A stretch of DNA of 6,499 nt from JBOGDS01 sp050743075 (GTDB taxonomy: Bacteria > Actinomycetota > Actinomycetes > Jiangellales > Jiangellaceae): assembly GCA_050743075.1 (NCBI GenBank), contig JBOGDS010000134.1, forward strand, positions 1 through 6,499, written 5' to 3'. The notes beneath the pieces are model-generated. The model worked only from the letters and a program-made list of their open reading frames with translations. It had not been told where the DNA came from and ran no database searches. This document shows, in pieces, positions 5,830 through 6,499 of this stretch (positions are counted from its first letter, which is position 1; each line of letters begins with the position of its first letter). The translations under genes were made by a program, and so were the position numbers.

Positions 5830-6181
5830 GCGCGACCGTTCGCGCGGCTCCGGCCAGCTCGGTGGCGAAGGTGGACAGGCGGATGCCGTCGGCGAGGCGC
5901 TCGGCCGGGGTCCGACGCCGATCCGCCAGCAGGTCTTCGAGGTTGGCCCAGGGATCGATGGGGACGGTGGCTATCGTGAGCTGCGCACCCATCGCGAGCA
6001 GCAGGTCGGCCAAGCGAGCGACGGTGGGGGACTCGTCGCCGCGCTCGATGCGACTGACGGCCGACTGAGTGGTGCCGGCGCGCAGGGCGAGTTGGACCTG
6101 CGTCAGACCCTTGCGCCTTCGCACGGCGCGCACCAGGTCGCCGGGGCGAGGATGCACGCTCTGCGATGGCGGTCCGATCAT
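5822..6181 (-). CDS. XRE-family HTH regulator (candidate antitoxin)
   Basis: A 119-residue DNA-binding protein. Residues about 14-70 form a Cro/C1-type (XRE) helix-turn-helix domain: VRAVRRRKGLTQVQLALRAG, then TTQSAVSRIERGDESPTVARL, with Gln28 and the SRIERG recognition region typical of the family. A roughly 50-residue tail follows, with AMGAQLTIATV and then TPAERLADGIRLSTFATELA, predicted helical and not part of the HTH; this is the likely contact with the partner enzyme or a dimerisation element. The ATG start follows AGAAGGA (6191-6185) at a short 3-base spacing. Its stop overlaps the nucleotidyltransferase start by 8 bases, so the two are co-translated. An inverted-repeat cluster just upstream suggests it represses its own operon. 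Antitoxin function is inferred from layout; it could be an ordinary regulator. Confidence 0.93.
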   Translation of the reverse strand: MIGPPSQSVHPRPGDLVRAVRRRKGLTQVQLALRAGTTQSAVSRIERGDESPTVARLADLLLAMGAQLTIATVPIDPWANLEDLLADRRRTPAERLADGIRLSTFATELAGAARTVARD

Positions 6182-6184
6182 TGG

Positions 6185-6191
6185 TCCTTCT
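6185..6191 (-). promoter_or_regulatory. Ribosome binding site of the XRE gene
   Basis: AGAAGGA precedes the ATG at 6181-6179 with a short 3-base spacer. It is the only good purine-rich site near the start and supports the ATG over the in-frame GTG at codon 9. Confidence 0.55.
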
Positions 6192-6195
6192 GCAG

Positions 6196-6229
6196 ATAGT
6201 ACGTATCCGCACTATATCGGATCATGCAA
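6196..6229 (-). promoter_or_regulatory. AT-rich promoter and operator of the XRE-nucleotidyltransferase operon
   Basis: On the minus strand TTGCAT (6229-6224) could be a -35 box with GATACG (6207-6202) at 16 bases, or TACTAT (6201-6196) could serve as a -10 box. Two overlapping dyads cover it: ATAGTGCG (6215-6208) with CGTACTAT (6203-6196), one mismatch around a 4-base centre, and ATCCG (6222-6218) with CGGAT (6209-6205), perfect with 8 bases between. A regulator bound here would cover the -10 region and sit just upstream of the ribosome binding site, fitting negative autoregulation by the XRE protein. Confidence 0.45.
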
Positions 6230-6499
6230 TGGGTGTGGCTCTTCTGACGTGACCGGTCAGGGCCGTTCGCTGTCGCGCGAGGAGCGGCTTGCGTAGGTCT
6301 ACGGCCAGCGATCGATACCGCGCGACTCGCCGCACAAATGCACGTCCTCCCGTCTTCACGCGAGAGAATCTGCTAGTTGTTGCGGGGCAGGACGTTGACG
6401 ACAGGCCGACTGGGTTGAGGTAGCGGGAAGGGCAGGCCCTCCGCGGCAAGGATGTGTAGCGACAAAGCAACTCATCCGTGTCGAGCCAGCGAAAGGACC
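6230..6499. other. No supportable gene at the right edge
   Basis: Open frames here are short and not protein-like on either strand, and no recognisable domain or RNA gene is seen. One small hairpin is present at 6423-6444 (GCGG, bulge GA, AGGG, loop CAGG, CCCT, CCGC), possibly the terminator of a gene beyond the edge. Confidence 0.35.

Noticed and set aside
5413..6199. Plus-strand frames of 188 and 212 codons opposite the XRE and nucleotidyltransferase genes
   Set aside because: No recognisable motif, and fully antisense to two genes with clear family signatures and coupled starts.
6222..6470. An 82-codon minus-strand frame at the right edge
   Set aside because: Low-complexity Arg/Ser/Thr-rich sequence, a TTG start without a ribosome binding site, and it overlaps the AT-rich regulatory region of the XRE operon.

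Overview
The window is GC-rich, with strong G/C bias at third codon positions, GTG and TTG starts and Ala/Arg/Val-rich proteins. This points to a high-GC actinobacterium of the Frankia, Streptomyces or Micromonospora kind; I cannot name a genus from sequence alone. Three intact genes are supported, all on the minus strand: a 1252-residue fused ABC exporter (1167-4925) and a two-gene unit of an XRE-type regulator and a nucleotidyltransferase (6181 down to 5317).

Left part (1-1166): this stretch is a mosaic of broken mobile-element genes. It holds a frameshifted and truncated N-terminal fragment of a tyrosine recombinase on the plus strand, then a short unidentified stretch with a perfect 13-bp inverted repeat. 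Next comes what looks like only the first 24 codons of a DUF6431-like cysteine-motif protein. These are cut off by the N-terminal fragment of a DDE transposase in the opposite orientation. The transposase ribosome binding site and GTG start lie inside a second perfect 13-bp inverted repeat. A strong 11-bp hairpin lies between this debris and the end of the ABC gene.

Middle (1167-4925): a single polypeptide carries two complete membrane-plus-ATPase halves. The first ATPase domain has Asp for the catalytic Glu, Tyr for the switch His and Glu for the Q-loop Gln, while the second is canonical. This is the degenerate-plus-consensus arrangement of heterodimeric drug and lipid exporters, here fused in one chain. 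Its upstream region (4926-5316) holds inverted and tandem repeats and possible promoter elements.

Right part (5317-6499): the XRE regulator and the nucleotidyltransferase overlap by 8 bases and are preceded by an unusually AT-rich stretch with overlapping inverted repeats, a plausible autoregulatory operator. The pair has the layout of a toxin-antitoxin or defence module of the AbiEii/MenT nucleotidyltransferase class, with an XRE protein as candidate antitoxin. No gene is supported in the last 284 bases. The neighbouring mobile debris fits an accessory, rearranged region.
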